Shown: positions 9,265 through 18,978, numbered from the stretch's first letter. The stretch: DNA of 64,000 nucleotides from Streptomyces sp. NRRL F-5727 (GCF_000719555.1 NZ_JOGX01000002.1:124001-188000), one strand, 5' to 3'. The notes: a model not told the origin generated them from the letters alone. Numbers and translations are program-made.

Positions 9265-10224
9265 TCATGCCGCGGCCAGCTCCGGGTCCGCCTGGGCCGG
9301 GATGCCGGCCGTCGGCAGCGGGCGCTCGCGCAGGCTCAGGGCCAGGCGGACGACCGCGATCCACATCAGCGAGGAGCCGAGCATGTGGGCGGCGACCAGC
9401 AGCTCCGGGACGCCGGTGAAGTACTGGACGTAGCCGACGGCTCCCTGGGCCAGCAGCACGATCAGCAGGTCGCGGGCGCGGGCCCGGGTGTCGTCCGGGG
9501 CGTCGACCACGCGGAGGACCAGCCACATCGCGACGGCGAGGGCGCAGACCGCCCAGGCGGCGATGGCGTGCAGATGGGCGGCGTTCGTCCAGTCCCAGGG
9601 CATCCGGGGCACGTCGCTGCTGTCGCCCGCGTGCTTGCCGGCGCCGGTCACCGTGGTGCCGAGCACGATCAGCAGGCCCGACACGACCGTGATGGCCCAG
9701 GACAGCTTCCGTACCGGCTTGGGCACGCGCGGGCGCGCGGGCGTGTCGCCCTCGCCGGCCCGGTGCCAGGTGATCACCGTGACGGTGAGCAGCGCGTTGG
9801 CGGCCAGGAAGTGGCCGGCCACGGTCCACGGGTTGAGGCCCATCCAGACGGTGACGCCGCCGATGACGGCGTTGCTCATCACGATCCAGAACTGCGCCCA
9901 GCCCCAGCGGGTGAGGCCGCGGCGCCACGGCTTGGTCGAGCGGGCGGCGATGATCGCCCAGCCGACGGCCGCCGACAGGACGTACGTCAGCATCCGGTTG
10001 CCGAACTCGACGAAGCCGTGGAAGCCCTGCTCGGCGGTGACGATGAGGCTGTCGTCCGTGCACTTCGGCCAGGTGTCGCAGCCGAGACCGGAACCGGTCA
10101 GCCGGACCGCGCCACCCGTGACGATGATGAGCACGCTCATCACGACGGCGGAGAGCGCGGCGCGCCGGAGGATCCGGGGGGACGGGGTCCAGCGCTGGGC
10201 GATGAAGGCGAGGGGGGTCTGCAC
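9265..10224 (-). CDS. ctaA: heme a synthase (COX15/CtaA)
   Basis: CtaA (319 aa), a polytopic membrane protein oxidising heme o to heme a. The N-terminal helix is followed by TGGAVRLTGSGLGCDTWPKCTD (residues 35-55), with the conserved extracytoplasmic cysteine pair (GLGCDTWPKC) of Gram-positive CtaA. His residues in EQGFHGFVEFGNR and in AGHFLAANALLT are the likely heme ligands. I start at GTG 10224 (QTPLAFIAQRW); the frame stays open upstream only through a tandem repeat that would encode SRGDDSPVPPR twice, unlikely to be protein. ctaB lies nearby. Identity is firm, the start moderately so. Confidence 0.94.
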   Translation of the reverse strand: MQTPLAFIAQRWTPSPRILRRAALSAVVMSVLIIVTGGAVRLTGSGLGCDTWPKCTDDSLIVTAEQGFHGFVEFGNRMLTYVLSAAVGWAIIAARSTKPWRRGLTRWGWAQFWIVMSNAVIGGVTVWMGLNPWTVAGHFLAANALLTVTVITWHRAGEGDTPARPRVPKPVRKLSWAITVVSGLLIVLGTTVTGAGKHAGDSSDVPRMPWDWTNAAHLHAIAAWAVCALAVAMWLVLRVVDAPDDTRARARDLLIVLLAQGAVGYVQYFTGVPELLVAAHMLGSSLMWIAVVRLALSLRERPLPTAGIPAQADPELAAA

Positions 10225-10259
10225 GGGCCCTATCGTAGGCAAGGGCTTGTGCACGCTTT

Positions 10260-10339
10260 CACGAGGGGGTACGGGGGAGTCGTCTCCCCGGGAGAGCCGA
10301 GGGGCACGAGGGGGTACGGGGGAGTCGTCTCCCCGGGAG
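10260..10339. repeat. two 35-bp direct repeats, each holding a hairpin
   Basis: A 35-bp unit is perfectly repeated at 10260-10294 and 10305-10339 (period 45 bp). A third fragment (CACGAGGGG) is at 10348-10356. Each copy contains GGGGAG-TCGT-CTCCCC, a 6-bp-stem hairpin. The array lies between the ctaA start and the 3' end of the ABC permease, in otherwise non-coding DNA. Confidence 0.85.
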
Positions 10340-10398
10340 GACAGGGGCACGAGGGGTGCGCTGTCGGGAGACGTCGCCCTCCGAGCCCCCGCGGGCGA

Positions 10399-11163
10399 CT
10401 ACTCCCAGCGGAAGAACTTCGCCGCCGCCCCGAGGCCCAGGACGGCCCACACGGCGAGGATCCCGGCATCGGCCCACGGCATCCCCGAACCGTCCTGGAG
10501 GACGTCCCTGAGGCCGTCCGAGAGGGCGGAGATGGGCAGCAGCGCCAGCACGTCGCCGGCGGCGCCGAACCTGTCCAGCGGGACGATCACCCCGCCGCCG
10601 ACCAGCAGCAGCAGGAAGACCAGGTTGGCGGCGGCGAGGGTGGCCTCGGCCTTGAGCGTGCCGGCCATCAGCAGCCCCAGCCCGGAGAAGGCGGCCGTGC
10701 CGAGGACGAGCAGGAGCACCACGGCGAGCGGGTTGCCGTGCGGGGACCAGCCCAGGCCGAGCGCGATGGCGGTCAGGAGGACGATCTGCAGGACCTCGGT
10801 GACCAGGACGGAGAGCGTCTTGGCGGTCATCAGGGCCCAGCGGGGGAGCGGGGAGGCGCCGAGCCGCTTCAGGACGCCGTAGCGGCGCTCGAAGCCGGTG
10901 GCGATGGCCTGGCCGGTGAAGGCGGTGGACATCACGGCGAGCGCGAGGACGCCCGGGGCGAGGAAGTCGACGGCCTTCCCGTCGCCCGTGTCCACCACGT
11001 CCACGGTCGAGAAGAGCACCAGCAGCAGGGACGGGATGATCACCGTGAGGAGGAGCTGCTCGCCGTTGCGGAGCAGCATCCGGGTCTCCAGGGCCGTCTG
11101 GGCCGCGATCATCCGCCCGACGGGGGCGGCCCCCGGCTTCGGCGCGTACGTACCGGCGCTCAT
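10399..11163 (-). CDS. ABC-2 type transporter permease
   Basis: The membrane subunit (254 aa) of an ABC-2 exporter, with six predicted helices. The N-terminal cytoplasmic stretch contains AQTALETRMLLRNGEQLLLTV, then helices at about 45-65, 75-95, 125-150, 155-180, 185-205 and 225-250. YGVLKRLGASPLPRW near residue 98 is the typical loop after helix 2. I start at ATG 11163; this ATG overlaps what looks like the ancestral stop codon (ATGA) of the ATPase gene before a small insertion separated them. Its partner ATPase lies immediately upstream. Substrate unknown (drug or polyketide type). Confidence 0.9.
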   Translation of the reverse strand: MSAGTYAPKPGAAPVGRMIAAQTALETRMLLRNGEQLLLTVIIPSLLLVLFSTVDVVDTGDGKAVDFLAPGVLALAVMSTAFTGQAIATGFERRYGVLKRLGASPLPRWALMTAKTLSVLVTEVLQIVLLTAIALGLGWSPHGNPLAVVLLLVLGTAAFSGLGLLMAGTLKAEATLAAANLVFLLLLVGGGVIVPLDRFGAAGDVLALLPISALSDGLRDVLQDGSGMPWADAGILAVWAVLGLGAAAKFFRWE

Positions 11164-11168
11164 GCGCG

Positions 11169-11251
11169 CAGCTCCTTGCCGGTCAGTTCCGGGCTGTGCT
11201 TTCCCGGGGGACAAGCCCCGGACCCCCGGCAGATCTCGGGCTTGCCCGCCT

Positions 11252-11278
<27 letters not shown>
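11169..11278. repeat. 18-bp direct repeat bracketing a small insertion
   Basis: CAGCTCCTTGCCGGTCAG occurs at 11169-11186 and at 11261-11278 (92-bp period; 22 bp with one mismatch). On the minus strand both copies read as the last codons of the ATPase (LTGKELR). Between them lies a GC-rich element with a CCGGGGG...CCCCCGG inverted repeat (11204-11229). It looks like an insertion that duplicated the gene end. Confidence 0.75.
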
Positions 11279-12196
<918 letters not shown>

Positions 12197-12218
12197 GCCG
12201 GGAAGTCTAGGAGAGACC

Positions 12219-12234
12219 CGGACGGGCCCGTCCG
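12219..12234. promoter_or_regulatory. 16-bp palindrome before the ABC ATPase gene
   Basis: CGGACGGGCCCGTCCG is a perfect palindrome 23 nt upstream of the ATPase start codon, just before a -10-like TAGACT (minus strand, 12205-12210). It could be an operator for the exporter; GC richness makes chance possible. Confidence 0.35.
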
Positions 12235-12276
12235 TCCGGGCCCCGGATTCATCCCACCAATGATCGTTTCCGCAGG

Positions 12277-12295
12277 TCAGGTAAGCCTTACCTGA
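12277..12295. promoter_or_regulatory. candidate DmdR1/IdeR iron box upstream of sufR
   Basis: TCAGGTAAGCCTTACCTGA has 9-bp perfect arms about a central C and matches 15 of 19 positions of the DtxR/IdeR/DmdR1 consensus TTAGGTTAGGCTAACCTAA, including the AGGT...ACCT core. It is about 36 bp upstream of the proposed sufR -35 and equally far (about 81 nt) from both divergent start codons. Confidence 0.6.
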
Positions 12296-12330
12296 GTGAT
12301 GCACGCCATCGTCACCACTTCCGGCGCCGC

Positions 12331-12367
12331 TTGTCACTGCCTGATTAATTACGCAACAATGGCGTTG
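12331..12367 (+). promoter_or_regulatory. sufR promoter with SufR-type operator on the start codon
   Basis: A -35-like TTGTCA (12331-12336) is spaced 18 bp from AACAAT (12355-12360), placing the start of transcription at or next to GTG 12367, so the mRNA is probably leaderless. CAAC-AATGGC-GTTG (12354-12367) is exactly the CAAC-N6-GTTG palindrome that I recall for Streptomyces SufR; it covers the -10 and the start codon, fitting autorepression. Confidence 0.65.
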
Positions 12368-13092
12368 TGAAAAACCTTGGCGCGGCTCCGGTGGAGGAAC
12401 TCGCGACCCGAGAGCGGTCCACGCGCAACCGGGTCGCGCGGTCCATCCTGGATCACGGGCCGTCCACCGTCGCGGACCTCGCCGAGCGGCTGGGCCTCAC
12501 CCAGGCCGCCGTCCGCCGGCACCTGGACGCGCTCGTCGCCGAGCAGGTCGTCGAGGCCCGCGAGAAGCGCGTCTACGGGACCCGTACCCGCGGCCGCCCC
12601 GCCAAGGTCTTCGCCCTCACCGACTGCGGCCGGGACGCCTTCGACCAGTCGTACGACTCCCTCGCCGTCGAGGCGCTCCGCTGGATCGAGCGCAACGCCG
12701 GCGGAGAGGCCGCCGTCGCCGCCTTCGCCCGCGACCGGATCGAGGCCCAGGCCGAGTCCTACCGCGAGGCCGTCGAGTCGGTCGAGCCCGAGCGGCGGGC
12801 CGAGGCGCTGGCCAAGGCCCTCACGGCGGACGGGTACGCTGCCACTGCGCGCAACGCGCCGGTCGGCGAGCAGCTCTGCCAGCACCACTGCCCGGTCGCC
12901 CACGTCGCCGAGCAGTACCCCCAGCTGTGCGAGGCGGAAACGGAGATCTTCTCCCGCCTCCTGGGAACGCACGTCCAGCGCCTGGCCACCATCGCCCACG
13001 GCGACGGCGTCTGCACCACGTTCATCCCGCACAGCGCCCCACAGACCACCGAAACAGCATCCGCAAGCACGGCCGGGAGGAACCCCGCATGA
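12367..13092 (+). CDS. sufR: iron-sulfur cluster transcriptional regulator SufR
   Basis: SufR (241 aa), a DeoR/ArsR-like winged-helix regulator with a C-terminal Fe-S cluster site, repressor of its own suf operon in related Streptomyces. The HTH spans residues 15-75 ([24 protein letters not shown]). The C terminus carries Cys residues in [25 protein letters not shown] (residues 175-200), the expected cluster ligands. GTG 12367 is the start and lies in the candidate operator. The stop overlaps the sufB ATG (ATGA). It is the first gene of the operon. Confidence 0.94.
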   Translation: MKNLGAAPVEELATRERSTRNRVARSILDHGPSTVADLAERLGLTQAAVRRHLDALVAEQVVEAREKRVYGTRTRGRPAKVFALTDCGRDAFDQSYDSLAVEALRWIERNAGGEAAVAAFARDRIEAQAESYREAVESVEPERRAEALAKALTADGYAATARNAPVGEQLCQHHCPVAHVAEQYPQLCEAETEIFSRLLGTHVQRLATIAHGDGVCTTFIPHSAPQTTETASASTAGRNPA

Positions 13093-14504
13093 CCACCGAG
13101 ATCAGCCACCCCGAGCTCGAGGGCCTGGGTCGGTACGAGTACGGCTGGGCCGACTCCGACGCGGCCGGCGCCGCGGCCAAGCGCGGTTTGAACGAGGACG
13201 TCGTCCGCGACATCTCCGCGAAGAAGAACGAGCCCGAGTGGATGCTCAAGCTGCGTCTCAAGGGTCTGCGCCTCTTCGACAAGAAGCCCATGCCGACCTG
13301 GGGCTCCGACCTCGGCGGCATCGACTTCGACAACATCAAGTACTTCGTGCGGTCCACCGAGAAGCAGGCCGAGTCCTGGGAGGACCTGCCGGAGGACATC
13401 AAGAACACGTACGACAAGCTCGGCATCCCGGAGGCGGAGAAGCAGCGCCTCGTCGCCGGTGTCGCGGCCCAGTACGAGTCCGAGGTCGTCTACCACCAGA
13501 TCCGCGAGGACCTGGAGGAGCAGGGCGTCATCTTCGTCGACACCGACACCGCGCTGAAGGAGCACGAGGAGCTCTTCAAGGAGTACTTCGGCACCGTCAT
13601 CCCGGTCGGCGACAACAAGTTCGCCTCGCTGAACACGGCCGTGTGGTCCGGCGGATCGTTCATCTACGTGCCGAAGGGCGTGCACGTCGAGATCCCGCTC
13701 CAGGCGTACTTCCGTATCAACACGGAGAACATGGGCCAGTTCGAGCGGACGCTGATCATCGTCGACGAGGACGCCTACGTCCACTACGTCGAGGGCTGCA
13801 CCGCCCCGATCTACTCCTCCGACTCGCTGCACTCCGCGGTCGTCGAGATCATCGTGAAGAAGGGCGGCCGCTGCCGCTACACGACCATCCAGAACTGGTC
13901 GAACAACGTCTACAACCTGGTGACCAAGCGCGCCGTCGCCTACGAGGGCGCCACCATGGAGTGGGTCGACGGCAACATCGGCTCCAAGGTCACCATGAAG
14001 TACCCGGCCGTCTACCTGATGGGCGAGCACGCCAAGGGCGAGACCCTCTCCATCGCCTTCGCGGGCGAGGGCCAGCACCAGGACGCCGGCGCCAAGATGG
14101 TCCACATGGCCCCGAACACCTCGTCGTCCATCGTCTCCAAGTCGGTGGCGCGCGGCGGCGGCCGCACCTCCTACCGCGGCCTCATCGAGATCGGCGAGGG
14201 CGCCCCCGGCGCCAAGTCCAACGTGCTCTGCGACGCCCTGCTGGTCGACACGATCTCCCGCTCCGACACGTACCCCTACGTGGACGTGCGCGAGGACGAC
14301 GTGACCATGGGCCACGAGGCCACCGTCTCCAAGGTCTCCGAGGACCAGCTCTTCTACCTGATGCAGCGCGGTCTCACCGAGCAGGAGGCCATGGCGATGA
14401 TCGTCCGCGGCTTCGTCGAGCCGATCGCCAAGGAGCTGCCGATGGAGTACGCGCTGGAGCTGAACCGGCTGATCGAGCTGCAGATGGAAGGCGCGGTCGG
14501 CTAG
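13089..14504 (+). CDS. sufB: Fe-S cluster assembly protein SufB
   Basis: SufB (471 aa), the scaffold subunit of the SufBC2D complex on which Fe-S clusters are built in the cytoplasm. It starts at ATG 13089 ([19 protein letters not shown]), overlapping the sufR stop. The right-handed beta-helix core includes [24 protein letters not shown] cut into the family pattern near residue 200 ([17 protein letters not shown]), [14 protein letters not shown], and a C-terminal [21 protein letters not shown] near residue 405 (GHEAT..KV). Full length. sufD follows after 68 nt. Confidence 0.97.
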   Translation: MTTEISHPELEGLGRYEYGWADSDAAGAAAKRGLNEDVVRDISAKKNEPEWMLKLRLKGLRLFDKKPMPTWGSDLGGIDFDNIKYFVRSTEKQAESWEDLPEDIKNTYDKLGIPEAEKQRLVAGVAAQYESEVVYHQIREDLEEQGVIFVDTDTALKEHEELFKEYFGTVIPVGDNKFASLNTAVWSGGSFIYVPKGVHVEIPLQAYFRINTENMGQFERTLIIVDEDAYVHYVEGCTAPIYSSDSLHSAVVEIIVKKGGRCRYTTIQNWSNNVYNLVTKRAVAYEGATMEWVDGNIGSKVTMKYPAVYLMGEHAKGETLSIAFAGEGQHQDAGAKMVHMAPNTSSSIVSKSVARGGGRTSYRGLIEIGEGAPGAKSNVLCDALLVDTISRSDTYPYVDVREDDVTMGHEATVSKVSEDQLFYLMQRGLTEQEAMAMIVRGFVEPIAKELPMEYALELNRLIELQMEGAVG

Positions 14505-14572
14505 TACCGCCACCGCCCCACCCGTACCGCAGCGACTGATTTCTTACGCAGGAAGAGAGCAAGACGACAGCC

Positions 14573-15751
14573 ATGGCTGAGGCTCAGAACATCCCGGCCG
14601 GTTCCACGACCGCCGGCTCGATCGCGGTGGCCGCCGAGTCCACCGTCGCCACCCGCATGAGCGCCCCGCCGTCCTTCGACGTCGCGGACTTCCCCGTCCC
14701 GCACGGCCGCGAGGAGGAGTGGCGCTTCACCCCGCTGGCCCGCCTCCGCGGTCTGCACGACGGCACCGCCGTCGCCACCGGCGAGGGCGTCCGGGTCGAG
14801 ATCGAGGCCCCCGAGGGCGTCACCGTGGAGACCGTCGGCCGTGACGACGCCCGCCTCGGCAAGGCCAAGCCGGTCGACCGGGTCGCCGCCCAGGCGTACT
14901 CCTCCTTCGAGAAGGCGTCGGTCGTCACCGTCGCCAAGGAGGCCGTGCTCGCCGAGCCGATCCGGATCGCCGTGCACGGCGAGGGCGGCGTCGCCTACGG
15001 CCACCAGGTGATCGAGCTCGGCGCCTTCGCCGAGGCCGTCGTCGTCATCGACCACACCGGTGACGCGGTGCTCGCCGCCAACGTGGACTACGTGCTCGGC
15101 GACGGCGCCAAGCTCACCGTCGTCTCCGTCCAGGACTGGGACGAGAAGGCCGTCCACGTCGCCCAGCACAACGCCCTCGTGGGCCGCGACGCCTCCTTCA
15201 AGTCGGTCGTGGTGACCTTCGGCGGCGACCTGGTGCGCATCCACCCGCGGGTCGAGTACACCGCCCCCGGCGGCTCCGCCGAGCTCTTCGGCCTGTACTT
15301 CACCGACGCCGGCCAGCACCAGGAGCACCGCCTCCTCGTCGACCACAACACCCCGCACTGCACCTCGAACGTCGCCTACAAGGGCGCGCTCCAGGGCCAG
15401 GACGCGCACGCGGTGTGGATCGGCGACGTCCTCATCCAGGCCGCGGCCGAGGGCACCGACACCTACGAGCTCAACCGGAACCTCGTCCTCACCGACGGCG
15501 CCCGGGTCGACTCGGTGCCGAACCTGGAGATCGAGACCGGCGAGATCGCCGGCGCCGGCCACGCCTCCGCCACCGGCCGCTTCGACGACGAGCAGCTCTT
15601 CTACCTGATGGCCCGCGGCATCCCGGAGACCGAGGCCCGCCGCCTCGTCGTCCGCGGCTTCTTCGCCGAGCTGGTCCAGCAGATCGGTCTGCCGGACGTC
15701 GAGGAGCGCCTGATCGCCAAGGTCGAGGCCGAGCTGGAGGCTTCCGTCTGA
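14573..15751 (+). CDS. sufD: Fe-S cluster assembly protein SufD
   Basis: SufD (392 aa), paralogue and partner of SufB in the SufBCD scaffold. The N-terminal PHGREEEWRFTPLARL segment (near residue 43) is typical, and the C-terminal core has GHASATGRFDDEQLFYLMARGI (the GHA..G..DEQLFYL block) near residue 325. A ribosome site GGAAGAGAG lies upstream of ATG 14573. The stop (TGA 15749-15751) shares its last base with the ATG of the ferredoxin gene, indicating coupling. Confidence 0.96.
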   Translation: MAEAQNIPAGSTTAGSIAVAAESTVATRMSAPPSFDVADFPVPHGREEEWRFTPLARLRGLHDGTAVATGEGVRVEIEAPEGVTVETVGRDDARLGKAKPVDRVAAQAYSSFEKASVVTVAKEAVLAEPIRIAVHGEGGVAYGHQVIELGAFAEAVVVIDHTGDAVLAANVDYVLGDGAKLTVVSVQDWDEKAVHVAQHNALVGRDASFKSVVVTFGGDLVRIHPRVEYTAPGGSAELFGLYFTDAGQHQEHRLLVDHNTPHCTSNVAYKGALQGQDAHAVWIGDVLIQAAAEGTDTYELNRNLVLTDGARVDSVPNLEIETGEIAGAGHASATGRFDDEQLFYLMARGIPETEARRLVVRGFFAELVQQIGLPDVEERLIAKVEAELEASV

Positions 15752-16068
15752 TGGCCTTCGTCCGAGTCTGCGCACTGAGCGAGCTGGAGGCCGACACCCC
15801 GAAGCGGGTCGAGGTCGACGGCACGCCGGTGTCGGTCGTCCACACCGAGGGCGAGGTGTACGCGATCAACGACATCTGCTCGCACGCCAACGTCTCCCTC
15901 TCGGAGGGCGAGGTCGAGGACTGCGCCATCGAGTGCTGGCTGCACGGTTCCAGCTTCGACCTCCGTACCGGCAAGCCGTCGGGCCTTCCCGCGACGCGCC
16001 CCGTCCCCGTGTACCCCGTAAAGATCGAAGGGGACGATGTGCTCGTCTCCGTCACCCAGGAGTCCTGA
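15751..16068 (+). CDS. Rieske-type [2Fe-2S] ferredoxin of the suf operon
   Basis: A 105-aa soluble Rieske ferredoxin-like protein (bifunctional 3-phenylpropionate dioxygenase ferredoxin-subunit family). The cluster motifs C43-S-H45 (DICSHANVSL) and C62-W-L-H65 (ECWLHGSSFD) are complete. In actinobacteria such a gene is a regular member of the suf operon; its exact role, perhaps electron delivery for cluster assembly, is not established. Start ATG 15751 overlaps the sufD stop; sufC begins 8 nt after its stop. Confidence 0.93.
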   Translation: MAFVRVCALSELEADTPKRVEVDGTPVSVVHTEGEVYAINDICSHANVSLSEGEVEDCAIECWLHGSSFDLRTGKPSGLPATRPVPVYPVKIEGDDVLVSVTQES

Positions 16069-16075
16069 GTCACCC

Positions 16076-16840
16076 ATGGCAACGCTCGAAATCCACGACC
16101 TGCACGTCTCCGTCGAGGCGGAGAATGGCCCCCGCGAGATCCTCAAGGGCGTCGACCTGACCATCAAGCAGGGTGAGACCCACGCGGTCATGGGCCCCAA
16201 CGGCTCCGGCAAGTCGACCCTGGCGTACTCCCTGGCGGGTCACCCCAAGTACACGGTCACCGGCGGCACCGTCACCCTCGACGGCGAGGACGTCCTGGAG
16301 ATGTCCGTCGACGAGCGCGCCCGCGCCGGCGTCTTCCTCGCCATGCAGTACCCGGTCGAGGTCCCCGGCGTCTCGGTCTCCAACTTCCTGCGCACCTCCG
16401 CCACCGCCATCCGCGGCGAGGCCCCCAAGCTGCGCACCTGGGTGAAGGAGGTCCGCGAGGCCATGGACAAGCTGTCCATGGACCCGGCCTTCGCCGAGCG
16501 CAACGTGAACGAGGGCTTCTCCGGCGGTGAGAAGAAGCGCCACGAGATCCTCCAGCTGGAGCTCCTCAAGCCGAAGATCGCGATCCTCGACGAGACCGAC
16601 TCCGGCCTCGACGTCGACGCCCTGCGCATCGTCTCCGAGGGCGTCAACCGGGTCCGCGAGACCGGCGAGGTCGGCACCCTGCTGATCACGCACTACACGC
16701 GCATCCTGCGCTACATCAAGCCCGACTTCGTGCACGTCTTCGCGAACGGCCGCATCGTCGAGTCCGGCGGCGCCGAGCTCGCCGACCAGCTGGAGAACGA
16801 GGGCTACGACAAGTACGTGAAGGGTGGCGCATCCGCGTGA
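16076..16840 (+). CDS. sufC: Fe-S cluster assembly ATPase SufC
   Basis: SufC (254 aa), the ABC-type ATPase of the SufBC2D scaffold. Walker A GPNGSGKSTLA is near residue 39, the signature FSGGEKKRHEILQ near 147, and Walker B AILDETDSGLDVDALR near 170. No membrane partner is needed; it binds SufB and SufD. I use ATG 16076 (ATLEIHDLHV), 8 nt after the ferredoxin stop. The stop overlaps the sufS GTG (GTGA). Confidence 0.97.
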   Translation: MATLEIHDLHVSVEAENGPREILKGVDLTIKQGETHAVMGPNGSGKSTLAYSLAGHPKYTVTGGTVTLDGEDVLEMSVDERARAGVFLAMQYPVEVPGVSVSNFLRTSATAIRGEAPKLRTWVKEVREAMDKLSMDPAFAERNVNEGFSGGEKKRHEILQLELLKPKIAILDETDSGLDVDALRIVSEGVNRVRETGEVGTLLITHYTRILRYIKPDFVHVFANGRIVESGGAELADQLENEGYDKYVKGGASA

Positions 16841-18105
16841 CTTCCGCCCATCAGGGGCTGACCGGCCTCCTCGACACCGAGGCGATCCGCAAGGACTTCC
16901 CGCTCCTGGATCGCACGGTCCACGACGGCAAGAAGATCGTGTACCTGGACTCCGCGGCGACCTCGCAGAAGCCGCGCCAGGTCCTCGACGCGCTCAACGC
17001 CTACTACGAGCGGCACAACGCCAACGTCCACCGCGGCGTCTACACGGTCGCCGAGGAGGCCACCGAGCTGTACGAGGGCGCCCGCGACAAGGTCGCCGCC
17101 TTCATCAACGCGCCGAGCCGCAACGAGGTGATCTTCACCAAGAACGCCTCCGAGTCGCTCAACCTCGTGGCCAACATGCTCGGCTGGGCCGAGGACCCCT
17201 ACCGGGTCGACCACGAGACCGAGATCGCCATCACGGAGATGGAGCACCACTCCAACATCGTCCCGTGGCAGCTGCTCTCGCAGCGCACCGGCGCGAAGCT
17301 GAAGTGGTTCGGCCTCACCGACGACGGCCGCCTCGACCTGTCGAACATCGAAGAGGTCATCACGGAGAAGACGAAGATCGTCTCCTTCACGCTGGTCTCC
17401 AACCTGCTCGGCACCCAGAACCCGGTCGAGACCATCGTCCGGCGCGCCCAGGAGGTCGGTGCGCTCGTCTGCATCGACGCCTCGCAGGCGGCCCCGCACC
17501 AGGTCCTGGACGTGCAGGCGCTCCAGGCCGACTTCGTGGCCTTCACCGGCCACAAGATGTGCGGCCCGACCGGCATCGGCGTGCTGTGGGGACGGCAGGA
17601 GCTCCTGGAGGACCTGCCGCCCTTCCTCGGCGGCGGCGAGATGATCGAGACCGTCTCGATGCACTCCTCCACCTACGCGCCGGCCCCGCACAAGTTCGAG
17701 GCCGGTACGCCCCCGATCGCCCAGGCCGTCGGCCTCGGCGCGGCGGTGGACTACCTGTCGGCGATCGGCATGGAGAACATCGCGCGCCACGAGCACGCGA
17801 TCACCGAGTACGCCGTCCGACGCCTCCAGGAGGTGCCGGACCTGCGGATCATCGGCCCCACCACGGCCGAGGACCGCGGCGCGGCGATCTCCTTCACCCT
17901 CGGGGACATCCACCCGCACGACGTGGGGCAGGTGCTGGACGAGCAGGGCATCGCGGTCCGGGTCGGCCACCACTGCGCGCGGCCGGTCTGCCTGCGGTAC
18001 GGAATTCCTGCGACCACGCGGGCGTCGTTCTACCTGTACTCCACTCCGGCCGAGGTCGACGCCCTGGTCGAGGGGCTGGAGCACGTCCGTAACTTCTTCG
18101 GATAG
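16837..18105 (+). CDS. sufS: cysteine desulfurase SufS
   Basis: SufS (422 aa), a group II PLP-dependent cysteine desulfurase that supplies sulfur for cluster assembly. PLP lysine K240 lies in FTGHKMCGPTG and the catalytic persulfide cysteine C380 in GHHCARPVCLRYG. The N-terminal VYLDSAATSQKP block (near residue 30) is typical of SufS/CsdA. The GTG start at 16837 overlaps the sufC stop. The partner SufU is encoded 14 nt downstream. Confidence 0.97.
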   Translation: MTSAHQGLTGLLDTEAIRKDFPLLDRTVHDGKKIVYLDSAATSQKPRQVLDALNAYYERHNANVHRGVYTVAEEATELYEGARDKVAAFINAPSRNEVIFTKNASESLNLVANMLGWAEDPYRVDHETEIAITEMEHHSNIVPWQLLSQRTGAKLKWFGLTDDGRLDLSNIEEVITEKTKIVSFTLVSNLLGTQNPVETIVRRAQEVGALVCIDASQAAPHQVLDVQALQADFVAFTGHKMCGPTGIGVLWGRQELLEDLPPFLGGGEMIETVSMHSSTYAPAPHKFEAGTPPIAQAVGLGAAVDYLSAIGMENIARHEHAITEYAVRRLQEVPDLRIIGPTTAEDRGAAISFTLGDIHPHDVGQVLDEQGIAVRVGHHCARPVCLRYGIPATTRASFYLYSTPAEVDALVEGLEHVRNFFG

Positions 18106-18119
18106 GACGGCTGAGCGCT

Positions 18120-18581
18120 GTGAAGCTGGATTCGATGTACCAGGACGTCATCCTGGACCACTACAAGCACCCGCACGGGCGGGGCTTGCGGGACGGCGAC
18201 GCCGAGGTGCACCACGTCAACCCGACCTGTGGTGACGAGATCACGCTCCGTGTGAAGTACGACGGCGACCGCATCGAGGACGTCTCGTACGAGGGCCAGG
18301 GCTGCTCCATCAGCCAGGCGTCGGCCTCCGTACTCAACGAGCTCCTCGTCGGCAAGGAGCTGGCCGAGGCACAGAAGATCCAGGAGACGTTCCTGGAGCT
18401 GATGCAGTCCAAGGGCCAGGTCGAGCCCGACGACGCCATGGAGGAGGTGCTGGAGGACGCGGTCGCGTTCGCCGGCGTCTCCAAGTACCCGGCCCGGGTG
18501 AAGTGCGCGCTGCTCAGCTGGATGGCGTGGAAGGACGCGACCGCCCAGGCGCTGGGCGACGCGGAGAGGAAGACGGCATGA
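18120..18581 (+). CDS. sufU: SufU-type sulfur acceptor
   Basis: SufU (153 aa), the zinc-containing sulfur-transfer partner of SufS in Gram-positive bacteria. Three conserved ligand/acceptor cysteines are present: C37 (NPTCGDEI), C62 (GQGCSISQAS) and C129 (RVKCALLSW). Start GTG 18120 (KLDSMYQDVILDHYKHP). The stop overlaps the ATG of the next gene. A role as transferase for SufS is inferred from family and position. Confidence 0.95.
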   Translation: MKLDSMYQDVILDHYKHPHGRGLRDGDAEVHHVNPTCGDEITLRVKYDGDRIEDVSYEGQGCSISQASASVLNELLVGKELAEAQKIQETFLELMQSKGQVEPDDAMEEVLEDAVAFAGVSKYPARVKCALLSWMAWKDATAQALGDAERKTA

Positions 18582-18916
18582 CCGAGAACATCGAGGCCAC
18601 GATCAAGCCGGCCTCCGAAGAGGAGATCCGCGAGGCGCTGTACGACGTCGTCGACCCCGAGCTGGGCATCGACGTCGTCAACCTCGGCCTGATCTACGGG
18701 ATCCACATCGACGACTCCAACGTCGCGACGCTGGACATGACGCTGACCTCGGCGGCCTGTCCGCTGACCGACGTCATCGAGGACCAGGCCCGCTCCGCCA
18801 CCGACGGCATCGTCAGCGAGCTGCGGATCAACTGGGTCTGGATGCCCCCGTGGGGCCCGGACAAGATCACCGACGACGGCCGCGAGCAGCTGCGCGCGCT
18901 GGGCTTCAACGTCTGA
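18578..18916 (+). CDS. DUF59/SufT-like metal-sulfur cluster assembly factor
   Basis: A 112-aa MIP18/PaaD-family (DUF59) protein, last gene of the suf operon. EEEIREALYDVVDPELGIDVVNLGLIYG, quoted here only by its halves REALYDVVDPELGI and DVVNLGLIYGI, is the family core (residues 13-45). LTSAACPLTDVIEDQ near residue 60 carries the conserved Cys, and WVWMPPWGPDKIT is at the C terminus. Such proteins assist cluster maturation or delivery; the precise target is unknown. ATG 18578 overlaps the sufU stop. A strong terminator follows 18 nt after the stop. Confidence 0.93.
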   Translation: MTENIEATIKPASEEEIREALYDVVDPELGIDVVNLGLIYGIHIDDSNVATLDMTLTSAACPLTDVIEDQARSATDGIVSELRINWVWMPPWGPDKITDDGREQLRALGFNV

Positions 18917-18933
18917 TCGCCGCTCGACCGTAC

Positions 18934-18972
18934 GAGAAGAGGCCCCCGGCATTCCGCCGGGGGCCTCTTCTC
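18934..18972. terminator. bidirectional terminator ending the suf operon
   Basis: A perfect 17-bp stem (GAGAAGAGGCCCCCGGC and its complement) with an ATTCC loop. It lies between the convergent DUF59 gene and the membrane protein gene, and A/T-rich ends (CTTCT, AGAAG) serve both directions. Confidence 0.93.
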
Positions 18973-18978
18973 ATGCCG

